Assembly: GCA_012974315.1 (NCBI GenBank)
Contig: JAAXQI010000054.1
Location: forward strand, 1-6,200
Direction of reading: 5' to 3'
DNA from: Desulfobacterales bacterium
GTDB taxonomy: Bacteria > Desulfobacterota > Desulfobulbia > Desulfobulbales > BM004
Length of the DNA stretch: 6,200 nt
Positions 5,313 to 6,200 of this stretch are shown here, in pieces. The notes beneath the pieces were generated by a model. That model searched no databases. It was given only the letters and a program-made list of their open reading frames with translations, and was not told where the DNA came from. The number at the start of each line of letters is the position of its first letter. Within the stretch, counting starts at the first letter, position 1. The position numbers were made by a program, and so were the translations under genes.

Positions 5313-6200
5313 TCAGCCAGACATCACCGCCCCTTGGGGTTGCTCCGTTTCTTCATCCTCCGTCCGGTGGCGAGCCTCAAGCGCCGCAAGTCCATTTTGC
5401 AATGCGTCTTTTGCCACCCCTTGCCAGTGTTCTTTGATAGTAGTCTGGATTGTAAGGCCACCCCGATACAACAGGTTTTCCCCCAGGATTTCCTCCAGCT
5501 GTGGACGAACAAAGGACACAAAGTAAGGCGCCATGGTCCCCGCACTGGATCTGGACGCCAAGCGCAAGGGTTCTTTAACTGTCTGCTGATATTGTTCCTC
5601 GGTGATGTATCCTGTATCAAGCAGGTTTTTTAGAACGAATGCCCGGCGGGAAACAGCTCTGTCTTGATTGACCAGTGGGGAGTAAAAGCTGGGCCCCCTG
5701 GGCAAGCCTGCAATGAGGGCACACTCTGCCAGGCCCAGCTCCCAGACATGTTTGCCAAAATACCCATTGGCCGCGGCTTCCACCCCATAGGCTCCGCCAC
5801 CCAGGTATATCTGATTCAGGTAGAGGGTGAGGATTTCATCCTTGCGATAGCGTCTCTCAATCTGCAAGGCCAGTAAGGCCTCTTTGAGCTTGCGGGCTAT
5901 GGTTTTCTCTGGGTTCAGAAACAATACCTTGGCTAGCTGCTGGGTAATGGTGCTCCCCCCCTCCTAGAAGCGACCTGCCCTTATGTCCTTGAGAATAGCT
6001 CGACCGATGCCACGCCAATCCAGACCAGCGTGCTCATAAAAACGTCTGTCCTCTGTGGCAACAACCGCCTGCCTGAGATAAGGGGGAATTTCTTCCAGGT
6101 CCACAGGAACACGCTTCTCAACAAAAAATTCGCCTATTACTTTACCTTCTGCAGACAACAGTTTGGTCACGGAGCTGGGACGAAAATTCTCCAGCTCTTG
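5313..6200 (-). pseudogene. Class A penicillin-binding protein remnant (GT51 domain), partial
   Basis: The frame is open from the window edge and encodes a peptidoglycan glycosyltransferase. It shows LENFRPSSVTKLLS, EFFVEKRVPV, the catalytic-Glu motif ATEDRRFYEH, GGSTITQQLAK, RKLKEALLALQIERRY, ILTLYLNQIYLGGGAYGVEA and LAECALIAGLP. The linker APYFVSFVRPQL follows. Two lesions are visible. An in-frame TAG (5964-5966) falls between AGRF and EGGSTITQQ, in a position usually filled by a sense residue. The frame also ends at 5313 right after QPQGAV, where family members enter the transpeptidase domain; the Ser-x-x-Lys, Ser-x-Asn and Lys-Thr-Gly motifs are absent. A full-length protein would be roughly 700-800 residues. 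The 5' end, with the membrane anchor, lies beyond position 6200. It is most likely a decayed, truncated gene; amber readthrough is a remote alternative. Confidence 0.88.

Noticed and set aside
5174..5876. Several plus-strand open frames opposite the PBP remnant.
   Set aside because: They are antisense to an unmistakable GT51 domain, with no independent start signals or recognisable products.

Overview
The window looks like accessory DNA from a Gram-negative bacterium. Two lipoprotein signal sequences with lipoboxes, a YehS/DUF1456 protein, a DUF3750 lipoprotein and a class A penicillin-binding protein point to a proteobacterial or Desulfobacterota-like host. The taxonomic guess is soft and rests on gene content only. 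Base composition looks uneven by eye: the lipoprotein/YehS/membrane-protein stretch (about 2650-4350) reads more A+T-rich than the right part (about 4375-6200).

Layout. Positions 1-101 hold nothing recognisable. Positions 102-1415 are a complete IS4-family insertion sequence of 1314 bp: 14-bp perfect terminal inverted repeats and one intact minus-strand transposase with its own promoter and ribosome binding site. No target-site duplication is visible. The right end of the IS runs directly into a plus-strand YVTN-type beta-propeller gene (1398-2546). Its apparent start codon and first residues come from the IS, so the native 5' end has been lost. A strong hairpin terminator follows at 2567-2604.

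From 2685 to 6200 every gene is on the minus strand. In order of transcription, right to left: a class A penicillin-binding protein remnant (5313-6200, running off the window) with an in-frame amber codon in its glycosyltransferase domain and no transpeptidase domain; a small two-helix membrane protein with a zinc-ribbon tail (4926-5156), whose stop overlaps the start of a DUF3750 lipoprotein (4375-4929); a small membrane protein (3955-4314); a YehS-like DUF1456 protein with a duplicated linker (3329-3856); and a small lipoprotein gene (2685-3181) broken by a frameshift at a (TTTC)3 tetranucleotide repeat. Adding one repeat unit would restore an exact lipobox.

Short dispersed repeats with the core TATTATGTCCCC occur at 2630, 4355 and, inverted, at 5207. 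They sit next to gene ends and bracket the zinc-ribbon/DUF3750 pair. Together with the IS, the broken lipoprotein and the decayed PBP, they suggest a rearranged, partly decaying region. I see no tRNA, rRNA or CRISPR array and no convincing new multi-gene defence or metabolic system. The observations most worth following are the tetranucleotide frameshift switch, the IS-gene hybrid start, the YehS linker duplication, the repeat-bracketed gene pair and the broken PBP.
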